A stretch of 51,501 nt of DNA from Comamonas sp. lk (GTDB lineage Bacteria > Pseudomonadota > Gammaproteobacteria > Burkholderiales > Burkholderiaceae_C). Made by a program: the position numbers and the translations under genes. The stretch is taken from contig CAMBFO010000004.1 of the NCBI GenBank assembly GCA_945865675.1, forward strand, positions 1-51,501, given 5' to 3'. The notes beneath the pieces were generated by a model. That model did no database searches. It was given only the letters and a program-made list of their open reading frames with translations, and was not told where the DNA came from. This document shows positions 26,737-36,850 of this stretch, one piece after another (the first letter of the stretch is position 1; each line of letters begins with the position of its first letter).

Positions 26737-27158
26737 TCAGCGTCCTAGTAGCAGCACCAGCGCTGCGCCCAGGGCCGGGCCGGCTTGGCGCAGCCAATGG
26801 GCGTTTTCAAGCAGCGGACCCAGCACTTTGTCGCTGACCACAGTTTCGCCGCCTACCCAGCCAATCAGCGCCGCGCCAAAAGTCACCACAATGGGGAAGC
26901 GCTCCATCAGGCGGATCATCATTTCTTCACCGGCATCGCCGCCGTCTTCGGCCAGCAATTGCACCGCGACCAGAGTCAGCACGATACGCAAGACCACTGC
27001 CGCCCCCGAGCCAAACAAGACGACCTGTTTTTGCTGTTGTGGCGGAAGGCTGCGCGCTGCCAGGGCAATTACGACGGCGTTATCGCCTGACAGGATGATG
27101 CTGATCCAGATGATTTTCAGCAGACCGAGCCAGAGCTGGGGGTTTAGTGTATTTCCAT
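26737..27158 (-). pseudogene. Decayed TerC-family gene (frameshift plus internal deletion)
   Basis: An ATG at 27158 opens ATG GAA ATA CAC TAA, a stop after four codons. A one-base shift restores a clear TerC N-terminus (QLWLGLLKIIWISIILSGDN, then AVVIALAARSLPP). The frame then reaches TLVAVQLL and jumps over only 13 residues to MERFPIVVTFGAALIGWVGG. The intact paralogue at 20910 has about 89 residues in that interval. The missing part includes the second acidic motif (ADALMGIDNV) needed for transport. It lies 21 bases after sucD, where other Burkholderiales carry an intact terC. Best read as a pseudogene. Confidence 0.8.
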
Positions 27159-27179
27159 GCTTTTCTTACTTTGGCTGGC

Positions 27180-28073
27180 TTAGAGCATGGCTTTGAGTAG
27201 CTTGGCCATTTCTGACGGATTGCGCGTCACTTTGAAGCCACACTCCTCCATCACCGCCAGCTTGGCGTCCGCCGTGTCGGCGCCACCGCTGATCAACGCA
27301 CCGGCATGGCCCATGCGCTTGCCCGCAGGCGCGGTGACACCGGCGATAAAGCCGACGATGGGTTTTTTCATATTCAGCTTGCACCAGCGCGCTGCTTCGG
27401 CTTCGTCGGGGCCGCCGATTTCGCCAATCATGATGACGGCGTCGGTGTCCGGGTCGTCGTTGAAGGCGCGCATGATGTCGATGTGCTTGAGTCCGTTGAT
27501 CGGATCGCCGCCAATGCCCACGGCGCTGGACTGGCCCAGGCCGATTTCGGTGAGTTGCGCCACCGCTTCATAGGTGAGCGTTCCCGAGCGCGAGACCACG
27601 CCGATGCGGCCCTTGCGGTGGATGTGGCCGGGCATGATGCCGATTTTGATTTCTTCGGGCGTGATCAATCCCGGGCAGTTGGGCCCGAGCAGCAAGGTTT
27701 TCTTGCCCCCGGCGGCTTCTTTGGCGCGCATTTTGTTGCGTAATTCCAACATGTCGCGCACCGGGATGCCTTCGGTAATGCAGATAGCCAGGTCCAGGTC
27801 GGCTTCGACGGCTTCCCAGATGGCCGCTGCCGCGCCAGGGGGCGGCACGTAAATGACGGACACCGTGGCGCCGGTTTCGTGCGCGGCTTCTTTGACGGAG
27901 GCGTAAATCGGGATACCTAGCACCGACTCACCGGCCTTTTTAGGATTGACGCCGGCTACAAAGCAGGCTTTGCCATTGGCGTATTCCTGGCACTTTTCGG
28001 TGTGGAATGCGCCGGTTTTGCCGGTAATGCCCTGGGTAATAACGCGGGTGTCTTTATTGATGAAGATCGACAT
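27180..28073 (-). CDS. sucD: Succinyl-CoA ligase, alpha subunit
   Basis: 297 residues. With SucC it makes ATP or GTP from succinyl-CoA in the TCA cycle. The CoA-binding Rossmann part ([20 protein letters not shown]) begins near residue 12. The phosphohistidine segment [19 protein letters not shown] lies near 245. [21 protein letters not shown] is also typical. Directly downstream of sucC with a 30-base gap, and followed by the terC remnant. A single sucCD transcript from the spacer upstream of sucC is expected. Confidence 0.97.
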   Translation of the reverse strand: MSIFINKDTRVITQGITGKTGAFHTEKCQEYANGKACFVAGVNPKKAGESVLGIPIYASVKEAAHETGATVSVIYVPPPGAAAAIWEAVEADLDLAICITEGIPVRDMLELRNKMRAKEAAGGKKTLLLGPNCPGLITPEEIKIGIMPGHIHRKGRIGVVSRSGTLTYEAVAQLTEIGLGQSSAVGIGGDPINGLKHIDIMRAFNDDPDTDAVIMIGEIGGPDEAEAARWCKLNMKKPIVGFIAGVTAPAGKRMGHAGALISGGADTADAKLAVMEECGFKVTRNPSEMAKLLKAML

Positions 28074-28103
28074 GGCGGTTTCTTTCTGACGGTGGCGTGG
28101 GCT

Positions 28104-29273
28104 TTAGGCGTGGGCTTGGACGGCGGCGACGACTTTTTGCGCCGCTTCTGCCATGGTGTCGGCGCTGATGATGGGCAGGCCCGAGTCGGCCAACATTTTT
28201 TTGCCGATGTCCTCGTTGGTGCCCTTCATACGCACCACCAGCGGCACTTGCAGGTTGACCGCTTTGCACGCGGCGATAACGCCGTGGGCAATGGTGTCGC
28301 ACTTCATGATGCCGCCAAAAATGTTGACCAAAATCGCCTTGACCTTGGGGTTTTTCAGCATGATCTTGAAGGCCTCGGTCACTTTTTCTGGGGTGGCGCC
28401 GCCGCCTACGTCCAGGAAGTTGGCCGGCTCAGCGCCAAACAGCTTGATCGTGTCCATAGTGGCCATGGCCAGACCGGCGCCGTTGACCAAGCAGCCGATG
28501 TTGCCATCCAGGCTGATATAGGCCAGGTCAAACTTGGAGGCCTCGATCTCGGCCGCGTCTTCTTCGTCCAGATCGCGGTAGGCCACGATTTCGGGGTGGC
28601 GGTAGAGCGCGTTGGCATCAAAATTGAACTTGGCGTCCAGCGCTTTGATATTGCCATTGCCTTCCAAAATCAGCGGGTTGACTTCCACCAGGCTGGCGTC
28701 GGTGTCCATATAGACCTGGTAGAGCTTTTGCAGCACATCGACCGCCTTGGCGGTGGAAGCGGCAGGCACGCCAATGGCGTCGGCCAGTTTTTTGGCTTGC
28801 GCCTCCGTCAGGCCCAGGGCCGGGTCCACAATTTCGGTGATGATTTTTTCCGGCGTGTCATGTGCCACGCCTTCGATATCCATGCCGCCTTCGGAAGAGA
28901 CGATCATGGCTACGCGCTGGCTGGCGCGGTCGGTGACGGCAGAGACGTAGTACTCTTTTTGAATGTCGGCGCCGTCTTCGATCAGCAAGCGGCGCACCTT
29001 CTGGCCCATCGGCCCGGTCTGGTGGGTGATCAGCTGCATACCCAATATCTCGGTCGCCAGTTGTGTGACTTCCTCAATCGAGCGGGCCAGCTTGACGCCA
29101 CCGCCCTTGCCGCGGCCACCGGCATGGATTTGCGCCTTGACCACCCAAACCGGGCCGCCGAGTTTTTGCGCTGCTTCGACTGCTTCTTGCACCGTGAACG
29201 CGGGGATGCCGCGCGGTACGGGCACGCCGGCGTTGCGCAAGATTTCCTTGCCTTGGTATTCGTGGATTTTCAT
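28104..29273 (-). CDS. sucC: Succinyl-CoA ligase, beta subunit
   Basis: 389 residues, the usual length. It provides the nucleotide-binding and succinate site of succinyl-CoA synthetase. The ATP-grasp N-terminus [20 protein letters not shown], the segment [20 protein letters not shown] and the C-terminal [18 protein letters not shown] block are all present. Start ATG at 29273. Divergent from argC, with a 189-base spacer that must hold both promoters; a TTGACG appears on the minus strand near 29380-29385 but no clear -10 partner was identified. Confidence 0.97.
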   Translation of the reverse strand: MKIHEYQGKEILRNAGVPVPRGIPAFTVQEAVEAAQKLGGPVWVVKAQIHAGGRGKGGGVKLARSIEEVTQLATEILGMQLITHQTGPMGQKVRRLLIEDGADIQKEYYVSAVTDRASQRVAMIVSSEGGMDIEGVAHDTPEKIITEIVDPALGLTEAQAKKLADAIGVPAASTAKAVDVLQKLYQVYMDTDASLVEVNPLILEGNGNIKALDAKFNFDANALYRHPEIVAYRDLDEEDAAEIEASKFDLAYISLDGNIGCLVNGAGLAMATMDTIKLFGAEPANFLDVGGGATPEKVTEAFKIMLKNPKVKAILVNIFGGIMKCDTIAHGVIAACKAVNLQVPLVVRMKGTNEDIGKKMLADSGLPIISADTMAEAAQKVVAAVQAHA

Positions 29274-29462
29274 GGCTTTTCTCGTTTGAAACAGGTTGCG
29301 CGGTGACTGGCGTTACCGCGCGCAAACCGGGGTGCCACAGCGGGCAGCGCTAAGACGCGGAACTGTATCATGGTGCGGCGCGTCAATCTTGCCCCCTGCT
29401 TACGAGGCGCCTGTATCACGCGCGCCCCAGCCTTGCCCGCATTGAATGCCTTTTTAAAGCCC

Positions 29463-30383
29463 ATGAAAAAAATCTTTATCGACGGCGAAGCCGGAACCAC
29501 CGGCCTGCAAATCCGCGAGCGCCTGCAAGCCATGGGGCACCTCGAGATGCTGCGCATAGACCCTGCCTTGCGCAAAGACGATGCCGCCAAGCGCGCGCTG
29601 ATGGCCCAGGCCGATGTGGTGATTTTGTGTTTGCATGACGATGCGGCTATCGCTTCGGTCGCCATGATCGATGCGCTGCGCCGCGACACCGGCAAGGCCC
29701 CGCGCATCATCGACGCCTCTACCGCGCACCGCACCGCGCCGGGTTGGGTCTATGGTTTTGCTGAACTGTGCGCCGGCCAAAGTGCTGCCATCGCTGCAGC
29801 AGACCGCGTGGCCAACCCCGGCTGCTACGCCACCGGTGCGATTGCGCTTTTGCGCCCCTTGATCGACGCGGGGATATTGCCTCCCGACTTCCCCGTGTGC
29901 CTGCCCTCGGTCAGCGGTTATAGCGGCGGCGGGCGGAGCATGATCGAAGCCTACGAAGCCGGTAGTGCCGCGCCTTTTGAGCTGTATGCGCTGGGTTTGC
30001 AGCACAAGCACATCCCCGAAATCATGCATTGCAGCGGCCTGACGCGCCGCCCGCTGTTTGTCCCCTCGGTAGGCAATTTCGCGCAAGGCATGCTGGTGCA
30101 ACTGCCGCTGCATCTGGACAGCCTGCCGGGCCAGCCCAGCGCACAAGCCCTGCATGAAGCCTTGGCCGCGCACTATGCGGGCAGCCGCACGGTATCGGTG
30201 GAGCCGCCCACCGCCGACGGCAAGCTCGACGCCGTGGCTTTGGCGGGTAGCAATCAGATGGAGTTGCGCGTCTTCGCCAACCCAGTCGCCGGCCACGCCC
30301 TGCTGGTCGCCCGCCTGGACAATCTGGGCAAAGGCGCTAGTGGCGCGGCGGTGCAAAACTTGGAGCTGATGTTGGGGCTGTGA
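29463..30383 (+). CDS. argC: N-acetyl-gamma-glutamyl-phosphate reductase, type 2
   Basis: 306 residues, the short type 2 ArgC. It reduces N-acetylglutamyl phosphate to the semialdehyde in arginine synthesis with NADPH. The N-terminus [20 protein letters not shown] is the nucleotide motif; the catalytic cysteine is Cys121 in [32 protein letters not shown] follows. The start at ATG 29463 is preferred because upstream in-frame sequence is not homologous. No other arg genes are adjacent. Convergent with lepB. Confidence 0.94.
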   Translation: MKKIFIDGEAGTTGLQIRERLQAMGHLEMLRIDPALRKDDAAKRALMAQADVVILCLHDDAAIASVAMIDALRRDTGKAPRIIDASTAHRTAPGWVYGFAELCAGQSAAIAAADRVANPGCYATGAIALLRPLIDAGILPPDFPVCLPSVSGYSGGGRSMIEAYEAGSAAPFELYALGLQHKHIPEIMHCSGLTRRPLFVPSVGNFAQGMLVQLPLHLDSLPGQPSAQALHEALAAHYAGSRTVSVEPPTADGKLDAVALAGSNQMELRVFANPVAGHALLVARLDNLGKGASGAAVQNLELMLGL

Positions 30384-30445
30384 GAGGCTCAGTCCCCATC
30401 CGCATCAAAAGCCCCCAAAACCGGACTGCGCCGGTCACCAGGTTT

Positions 30446-31114
30446 TCAGGACAGCGGCATGCCAAAGCGCTCCCAGCGTGGCAGCCAGTTTTCTTTGAAT
30501 GCCACCGAAAGTACCAGGTGGTGCGCGCGGCCCACCAGTAGATGTCGGGCCACGGGGCCGATGTAGCGAGAGTCGGCGCTGTTATCGCGGTTGTCCCCCA
30601 TCATCCAGTAATGGCCTTCGGGTACCCGAAAGGCGGGCATCGAGCGCAGGGATGGCACGCTAGGCAACCATTGCCCCGCGTTGTCCCGCTCGCCTAGATG
30701 CTCACGCAGACGCAATGCGGGCAAAGGCGATGCCCCGTCGATGGGCTCTTGCACTTGAACACCCTCCGAGTACTGCGCCGCTTCGCCATTGATGATGAGC
30801 ACGCCCTTACGCATCTGAACCGTGTCACCCGGCAGTGCGACCAGACGCTTAATCAAACGGGTGCCGTCTTTGGGCGAGTAAAAAACCACGATGTCACCTC
30901 TTTGTGGCTCACCCATTTGCACAAGGGGGATATTGGTCAGCGGGATTTTTAGATCGTAGGCCACGCGGTTGACCAGTACCACATCGCCTTCGAGCAAGGA
31001 GGGGCGCATGGAGCCGGAGGGAATCGGGTTCCAGTCGGCGATGGCGGTGCGAAAGAGCCCGAATAAAAACAAGAAAAGAATGAAGCCCCGGTTTTCGACC
31101 CACAACTTTTTCAT
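30446..31114 (-). CDS. lepB: Signal peptidase I
   Basis: 222 residues. An inner-membrane serine protease that removes Sec and Tat signal peptides. The catalytic serine is Ser35 in IPSGSMRPSLLEGD, and the general-base lysine is Lys89 in GTRLIKRLVALPGD. The last box YWMMGDNRDNSADSRYIGPV is intact. One membrane helix at residues 9-25; E. coli LepB has two, so this is the single-anchor form. AGGAG precedes the start. It stands apart from lepA and rnc, with which it is often clustered in proteobacteria, so it may be a second signal peptidase. Confidence 0.93.
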   Translation of the reverse strand: MKKLWVENRGFILFLFLFGLFRTAIADWNPIPSGSMRPSLLEGDVVLVNRVAYDLKIPLTNIPLVQMGEPQRGDIVVFYSPKDGTRLIKRLVALPGDTVQMRKGVLIINGEAAQYSEGVQVQEPIDGASPLPALRLREHLGERDNAGQWLPSVPSLRSMPAFRVPEGHYWMMGDNRDNSADSRYIGPVARHLLVGRAHHLVLSVAFKENWLPRWERFGMPLS

Positions 31115-31156
31115 CGCGCCAACTCCTATTTAGCTACACATTTGGAGAAGCTTATC

Positions 31157-31612
31157 TTAATCTTCATAGAAGGCGCCCGACATCACGCGGGCGATCGCCT
31201 CGCCGCCAAAGCCGCGACTGGCTAGAAAGCGCACTTGCTTGGCGCGTTCGGCTGGGGTGCTGGCGGGGCCGCCAAATTTTTTGCGCCAGACTTCAAGGGC
31301 GCGGGTCTGTTCGCTGGCGCGTAGCTGGTCTAGGGCCTGGGCCATGGCCTCGGGCTCCATGCCTTTGGCCTGCATTTCTTGGCGGATGCGCGCGCTACCG
31401 AGCTTGGCGCTGCGCCGGTGGACGAGCGAATCGACCGCGCGCTGCTCGCTTTGCAGGTCTTTGGCGGCGAGTTTGTCCAGTACGGCGGCCAACTCGCCGG
31501 GCGCCACTTCAAAGGGAGCGAGCTTGCGCTGCAGCTCAGCGCGCGAATGTTCGCGGCTGCTTAGCAGGCGCAGCGCGCGGCCGGTGAGGGAGGGTTTGGG
31601 GCCGGTGGCCAT
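31157..31612 (-). CDS. recX: Regulatory protein RecX
   Basis: 151 residues of three-helix repeat architecture, beginning MATGPKPSLTGRALRLLSSR. RecX binds RecA filaments and limits their growth and strand exchange activity. Family patterns: REHSRAELQRKLAPFEV, SEQRAVDSLVHRRSAKLG and RFLASRGFGGEAIARVM. The start is ATG 31612; an in-frame TTG four codons earlier is less likely. It lies 80 bases downstream of recA on the same strand, behind a strong hairpin that probably limits read-through as in E. coli. Confidence 0.93.
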   Translation of the reverse strand: MATGPKPSLTGRALRLLSSREHSRAELQRKLAPFEVAPGELAAVLDKLAAKDLQSEQRAVDSLVHRRSAKLGSARIRQEMQAKGMEPEAMAQALDQLRASEQTRALEVWRKKFGGPASTPAERAKQVRFLASRGFGGEAIARVMSGAFYED

Positions 31613-31654
31613 GGTTCGCGTCAAACAAGCGGGGCAAACTGCGAATAATCCGTC

Positions 31655-31683
31655 AGCGCCCCACCCTGCGAGGGCGGGGCGCT
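31655..31683 (-). terminator. recA-recX intergenic hairpin (attenuating terminator)
   Basis: AGCGCCCC (31655-31662) and GGGGCGCT (31676-31683) pair perfectly, with an inner CCC/GGG stem, one A-C mismatch and a TGCGA loop. It begins 10 bases after the recA stop. No long T-run follows, so partial termination with read-through into recX is expected, as described for the E. coli recA-recX pair. Confidence 0.6.
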
Positions 31684-31692
31684 GATTGGGCT

Positions 31693-32781
<1,089 letters not shown>

Positions 32782-32844
32782 GGCTATCTCCTGTGCATAA
32801 AGGGTGGGGTTACTGGAGCAAACCAACCTCTGGGGTTAACTACA

Positions 32845-32864
32845 GGCTGGATGCTTGAACAGTA
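32845..32864 (-). promoter_or_regulatory. LexA (SOS) box of recA
   Basis: Read toward recA the site is TACTGT-TCAAGCAT-CCAG-CC, against the consensus TACTGT-N8-ACAGTA: a perfect left half and CCAG for ACAG on the right. Its distance of about 65 bases from the recA ATG suits promoter repression. SOS control of recA is established knowledge; assignment of this site is from sequence. Confidence 0.7.
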
Positions 32865-32871
32865 GTTTATA

Positions 32872-32925
32872 CGGATATTGAAACCTGTAAATAGAAATAT
32901 TGGTCAGTTTGTATTACCATATCCG
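32872..32925. promoter_or_regulatory. Widely spaced CGGATAT/ATATCCG inverted repeat before marR-like gene
   Basis: CGGATAT (32872-32878) and ATATCCG (32919-32925) form a perfect 7-base inverted repeat, the second copy ending two bases before the MarR-type ATG. ATATTG is also directly repeated at 32875 and 32897, 22 bases apart. The pair spans the recA/marR divergent promoter region and could be operator half-sites for the MarR-type protein. Confidence 0.35.
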
Positions 32926-32927
32926 AA

Positions 32928-33413
32928 ATGTCCGACACCCTGAACCTGACGCAAGATGCCTGGCGCTACAGCCATGTAGGCCATTGGCTGCGCTTGGCTT
33001 TGGAGCGCTTTGACGCGCGGGTGATGGCGCTGATGGCGCGCCACCCTGGTGTTTCCCTGGGTTTGTCCAATCTGGCGCAGCGCGGCCAGTTGACGGCGGC
33101 ACATTGGCATATCAGCCGCCACCTGCCGCCCCAGGGCGCCCGCCTGACCGAGTTGGCGCAGCGCGCGGGTATGCGTAAGCAGGCTATGGCCACGCTGGTC
33201 AAGCAGTGCGAGGCCTGGGGCATGGTGTTGCGCGAAGGCGATGCGCACGACGCACGGGCGCGCCGCGTGTGTTTTACACCCACCGGCCTGGCCTGGCTCG
33301 CGGCCTACCAGGAGAGCGTGGCCCAGGCCGAAGCCGAGTTGCGATACGCCGTGGGTGAGGAGGTAGCTACCGTGGTGGCGCTGGGCTTGGAAGCCTACGG
33401 CGCTGCCGCCTAG
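32928..33413 (+). CDS. MarR-family transcriptional regulator
   Basis: 161 residues. The winged helix spans about residues 45-120 (LTAAHWHISRHLPPQGARLT, ELAQRAGMRKQAMATLVKQC, then DAHDARARRVCFTPTGLAWL as the wing). MarR proteins are dimeric repressors released by small aromatic or oxidative signals. It is divergent from recA, with a 146-base spacer, and lies 56 bases upstream of the response regulator on the same strand, so it could be the first gene of that operon or regulate it. Ligand unknown. Confidence 0.87.
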   Translation: MSDTLNLTQDAWRYSHVGHWLRLALERFDARVMALMARHPGVSLGLSNLAQRGQLTAAHWHISRHLPPQGARLTELAQRAGMRKQAMATLVKQCEAWGMVLREGDAHDARARRVCFTPTGLAWLAAYQESVAQAEAELRYAVGEEVATVVALGLEAYGAAA

Positions 33414-33469
33414 AATGGGTTCACCAACGCACTGACCACACATAGCGCGCACAGCGCAAGGAGACAAGC

Positions 33470-34144
33470 ATGCGTATATTGATCGCCGAAGATGATCAGG
33501 TACTTGCCGACGGCTTGTTGCGTGCCTTGCGTAACGCCGGCGCCGCGGTAGACCATGTGGCCAACGGCAGCGAAGCCGACGCGGCCTTGATGACCAATTC
33601 CGAGTTTGATTTACTGATTCTGGACCTGGGCCTGCCCAAGATGCACGGCCTGGAGGTGCTCAAGCGCTTGCGCGCGCGTGGCTCCTCGCTGCCGGTTCTA
33701 ATTTTGACGGCTGCCGACAGTGTGGAAGAGCGCGTCAAAGGTCTGGATTTCGGCGCCGACGACTACATGGCCAAACCCTTTAGCCTGCAAGAGCTCGAAG
33801 CACGGGCGCGGGCCCTGGTGCGCCGCGGCATGGGAGCGGCCAGCAGCAATATCAAGCACGGTCCGCTGGTGTATGACCAATCGGGGCGGGTGGCGACCAT
33901 CGACGGCAAGATGGTGGAGCTGTCGGCGCGCGAGCTGGGCTTATTGGAAGTTCTGTTGCAACGCACAGGTCGGCTGGTGAGCAAAGACCAGCTGGTCGAG
34001 CGCCTGTGCGAATGGGGCGAAGAGGTGAGCAATAACGCCATTGAGGTCTATATCCACCGGCTGCGCAAGAAAATTGAAAAAGGCCCCATCCGCATCGCCA
34101 CCGTGCGCGGTTTAGGCTATTGCCTGGAAAAAATTCCGAATTGA
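33470..34144 (+). CDS. OmpR-family response regulator, TctD/QseB-like
   Basis: 224 residues. Receiver domain at about 1-115 with the acidic pair in IAEDDQVLADGLL, phospho-accepting Asp51 in LLILDLGLP, and the threonine/lysine pair in LILTAADS and YMAKPFSLQE. The C-terminal winged helix (about 130-222) ends with VYIHRLRKKIEKGPIRIATV. AGGAGA precedes the ATG. The kinase gene starts in an overlap with its stop. The organic-acid (tricarboxylate) or quorum-type signal cannot be told from sequence. Confidence 0.93.
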   Translation: MRILIAEDDQVLADGLLRALRNAGAAVDHVANGSEADAALMTNSEFDLLILDLGLPKMHGLEVLKRLRARGSSLPVLILTAADSVEERVKGLDFGADDYMAKPFSLQELEARARALVRRGMGAASSNIKHGPLVYDQSGRVATIDGKMVELSARELGLLEVLLQRTGRLVSKDQLVERLCEWGEEVSNNAIEVYIHRLRKKIEKGPIRIATVRGLGYCLEKIPN

Positions 34145-35580
34145 AAGTCTTCCAAAGCGAGCAGCGATCGCTGTTCGGCGAAATTCTGGACTGGATGCTC
34201 ACGCCCATCCTGCTGCTGTGGCCGATCAGCCTGGTTCTGACTTGGCTGGTGGCCCAGGGCATCGCTGGCAAGCCGTTTGACCGTGCGCTGGAATACAACG
34301 CGGGGGTGCTGGCGCAATACATCACGGTCCATCACGAGCAATTGCAGTTCTCCTTACCCCAGCCCGCGCGTGAGTTGCTGCGCACCGAAGACAGCGACAC
34401 GGTGTACTACCAGGTGCTAGGGCCCCAAGGGCAGGTGCTAGCGGGTGATCCGGATTTACCAGCGCCCGTCCAGGATGAGCGCAACCCGGTGGGTGAAGTG
34501 CGTTTGCGCGATGTGACGCTGGCTGGTGTAGACCTGAAAGTCGCTTCGATGTGGGTGCGCCTGGACTTGCCGGGCCATCAGCTGGCGCTGGTACAGGTGG
34601 CCGAAACTATGGACAAGCGCGCCGTGCTGGCTACCGAGATCGTCAAGGGCGTGATGCTGCCGCAGTTTGTGGTCTTGCCGGTTGCGGTGCTGCTGGTGTG
34701 GCTGGCTTTGGCGCAAGCGATCAAACCACTCAACCGCCTGGAAGAAACCATACGCGCGCGCAAGCCCGATGACCTGAGCCCTCTGGACGCGCAGGCCGTA
34801 CCCATGGAGGTGGTGCCGCTGGTGGCCTCGGTGAACGATTTGCTTTTGCGTTTGAAAGATTCCATTGCCACGCAAAAGCGGTTTTTGGCCGATGCGGCGC
34901 ACCAGCTCAAAACACCGCTAGCTGGTTTGCGCATGCAGGCGGATTTAGCGCAACGCCAGGACGCCAGCGCCGATGAGCTCAAACAATCCTTGCGCCAGAT
35001 TGGCCGCTCCAGTATCCGTGCTACCCACACCGTCAACCAATTACTCGCCTTGGCGCGCGCAGAGAGCAGCGCTGCCGTATTGGCCCATCAGCCCTGCGAT
35101 ATGGCTCGACTGACCATGGACGTGGTGCGTGACTGCGCGCCGCGTGCGGTGGAAAAACAGATCGACATTGGCTACGAAGGGGCACAGCCGGGCAGCGCGG
35201 GCGTGAAGATCAACGGCAATGCCACGCTCTTACAAGAGATGGTCCGCAACCTGGTGGATAACGCGATCAACTACAGCCAATCGCGCACCGATGTTGCCGC
35301 CGTGATTACCGTGCGGGTGCTGGCCGACGCGGTGGCCAAGACATTGACCTTGCAAGTGGAAGACAGCGGCCCTGGGGTGGCGTTGAACGAGCAAGAGTTG
35401 GTGTTCCAGCCTTTTTACCGCGCCCTAGGCAATGAAGCCGACGGTTCGGGTCTGGGCCTACCCATTGTGCTGGAGATCGCCAGGCAACACCGCGCCAGCG
35501 TGGGCTTGAGCGACAGCCGCCCCGGCCATACGCCCCCAGGGGCCTGTTTTACGGTGCGGTTTGTCGATGTACTGCCGTGA
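34141..35580 (+). CDS. Sensor histidine kinase, TctE/QseC-like
   Basis: 479 residues, read from a TTG at 34141 that overlaps the TGA of the regulator (TTGA). The resulting N-terminus, KVFQSEQRSLFGEILDWM, fits the family better than the earlier TTG at 34120. One membrane helix at about 20-42 and a second near 180-200 bracket a periplasmic domain of about 135 residues. HisKA carries the phosphorylated histidine in ADAAHQLKTPLAGLRMQ; the ATPase has NLVDNAINYS, VEDSGPGV and GSGLGLPIV. Partner of the preceding response regulator. The start codon is uncertain. Confidence 0.92.
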   Translation: MKVFQSEQRSLFGEILDWMLTPILLLWPISLVLTWLVAQGIAGKPFDRALEYNAGVLAQYITVHHEQLQFSLPQPARELLRTEDSDTVYYQVLGPQGQVLAGDPDLPAPVQDERNPVGEVRLRDVTLAGVDLKVASMWVRLDLPGHQLALVQVAETMDKRAVLATEIVKGVMLPQFVVLPVAVLLVWLALAQAIKPLNRLEETIRARKPDDLSPLDAQAVPMEVVPLVASVNDLLLRLKDSIATQKRFLADAAHQLKTPLAGLRMQADLAQRQDASADELKQSLRQIGRSSIRATHTVNQLLALARAESSAAVLAHQPCDMARLTMDVVRDCAPRAVEKQIDIGYEGAQPGSAGVKINGNATLLQEMVRNLVDNAINYSQSRTDVAAVITVRVLADAVAKTLTLQVEDSGPGVALNEQELVFQPFYRALGNEADGSGLGLPIVLEIARQHRASVGLSDSRPGHTPPGACFTVRFVDVLP

Positions 35581-35618
35581 ACGGCGTGGATAATCCGGCG
35601 TTTATTTAGGGGCCATGC

Positions 35619-36221
35619 ATGAAGCAAGACAGTAGCAAGCCGACCCGCAAGCTAAAGCCAATCCCCGGCCTGATATTTGCCAGCCGCTGGCTACAACTGC
35701 CGCTGTACTTGGGCCTCATTCTTGCGCAGGGCGTTTATGTCTACCACTTCTGGTTCGAGCTGCTGCACCTATTGGAGGCCGCTTTTGGCAACCAAGCGGC
35801 CTTACAGGCCCTGGTCACTAACATGGGGTACCAGTCGGAGGTGCCGCTGACTGCGCTCAATGAAACGCTCATCATGTTGGTGGTCTTGGCGCTGATTGAC
35901 GTCGTGATGATCTCCAACCTGCTCATCATGGTCATTGTGGGCGGCTACGAAACCTTTGTCAGCCGCATGCACCTGGAAGGCCATCCCGACCAGCCCGAGT
36001 GGCTAGACCATGTCAATGCCTCCGTGCTCAAGGTCAAGCTGGGCACGGCCATTATCGGCATCAGCTCCATCCATTTGCTCAAGACCTTTATCAACGCTGC
36101 CAACACCCCGCCCCACGTCATGATGTGGCAAACCATCATTCATGTGACTTTTTTGCTCAGCGCGCTGGCGATTGCCTACACCGACAAAATTTTAAGCAGC
36201 ACCAACAAGGCCTCTCACTAA
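35619..36221 (+). CDS. UPF0114/TIGR00645 (YqhA-like) inner membrane protein
   Basis: 200 residues with three to four membrane helices: [18 protein letters not shown] near 30, [20 protein letters not shown] near 90, and a later pair. The blocks [19 protein letters not shown] and [20 protein letters not shown] are hallmarks of this uncharacterised family. AGGGG lies just upstream of the ATG. It follows the two-component pair by 38 bases on the same strand and may be co-transcribed. Function unknown. Confidence 0.9.
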   Translation: MKQDSSKPTRKLKPIPGLIFASRWLQLPLYLGLILAQGVYVYHFWFELLHLLEAAFGNQAALQALVTNMGYQSEVPLTALNETLIMLVVLALIDVVMISNLLIMVIVGGYETFVSRMHLEGHPDQPEWLDHVNASVLKVKLGTAIIGISSIHLLKTFINAANTPPHVMMWQTIIHVTFLLSALAIAYTDKILSSTNKASH

Positions 36222-36242
36222 GCCTGTGGTGGCTTGGGCGGA

Positions 36243-36824
36243 TTAAAACTGGTCCGGGTTTTTACCCTTAAATGGCGCGTAAAAAGCCTTGATGCGAACC
36301 ATATCGGCCTCGATGTCGCCGGTGGGCTCAAATGCCGGGCCCAGGCCGCTGACCTTATTGCCGTAGTCCAGAAATGACATCACGATAGGCACTTGCGCGC
36401 CCAGGGCGATGTAATAAAAGCCGGTTTTCCAGTAGCGCACTTTGCTGCGCGTGCCCTCAGGCGGCACCACCAGTTGCACGGGCCCGTTTGCCGATTTCAG
36501 GGCCTCTGCCGAGGCTGCCACCAGATTGTTCGCGTTGGCGCGCTGCACCGCAATGCCGCCCAGCCAGCGCATCAGTGGGCCAAAGGGGAAGCGGAAAAGC
36601 TGCACCTTGCCCATCCAGTAAATATTCAAACCCAGCGCGAAGCTCACCATCAACATATAGGGCAAATCCCAGTTACTGGTGTGGGGCGCCGCAATCAGCA
36701 CGCTTTTGTGCCCATTGGGCGGCAGTTCGCCGACAATTTTCCAGCCCGTGGCCTTCAAAAAGCTTATCGAAATGACACGTAATAGGGTGTTAACCACCGG
36801 TGTATCAAAAATTGTGCGATGCAT
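36243..36824 (-). CDS. PlsC-type lysophospholipid acyltransferase
   Basis: 193 residues. The acyltransferase motif I HX4D is HTSNWD within LIAAPHTSNWDLPYMLMV (near residue 50), and motif III is VPPEGTRSKVRYWKTGFYYI near 120. GGIAVQRANANN fits motif II. These catalyse fatty acyl transfer from acyl-ACP or acyl-CoA to a lysophospholipid or similar acceptor at the inner membrane. It is shorter than E. coli PlsC (245) and lacks an obvious N-terminal helix pair, so the acceptor is uncertain. Downstream of the cation efflux gene by 26 bases, same strand. Confidence 0.85.
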   Translation of the reverse strand: MHRTIFDTPVVNTLLRVISISFLKATGWKIVGELPPNGHKSVLIAAPHTSNWDLPYMLMVSFALGLNIYWMGKVQLFRFPFGPLMRWLGGIAVQRANANNLVAASAEALKSANGPVQLVVPPEGTRSKVRYWKTGFYYIALGAQVPIVMSFLDYGNKVSGLGPAFEPTGDIEADMVRIKAFYAPFKGKNPDQF

Positions 36825-36850
36825 CGGTGGCCTAATCGGTGTATTGAAAG

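Noticed and set aside
28002-29306. 434-codon plus-strand open frame
   Set aside because: Antisense to sucC; translation is rich in His/Gly/Asp with no domain, while sucC is clear.
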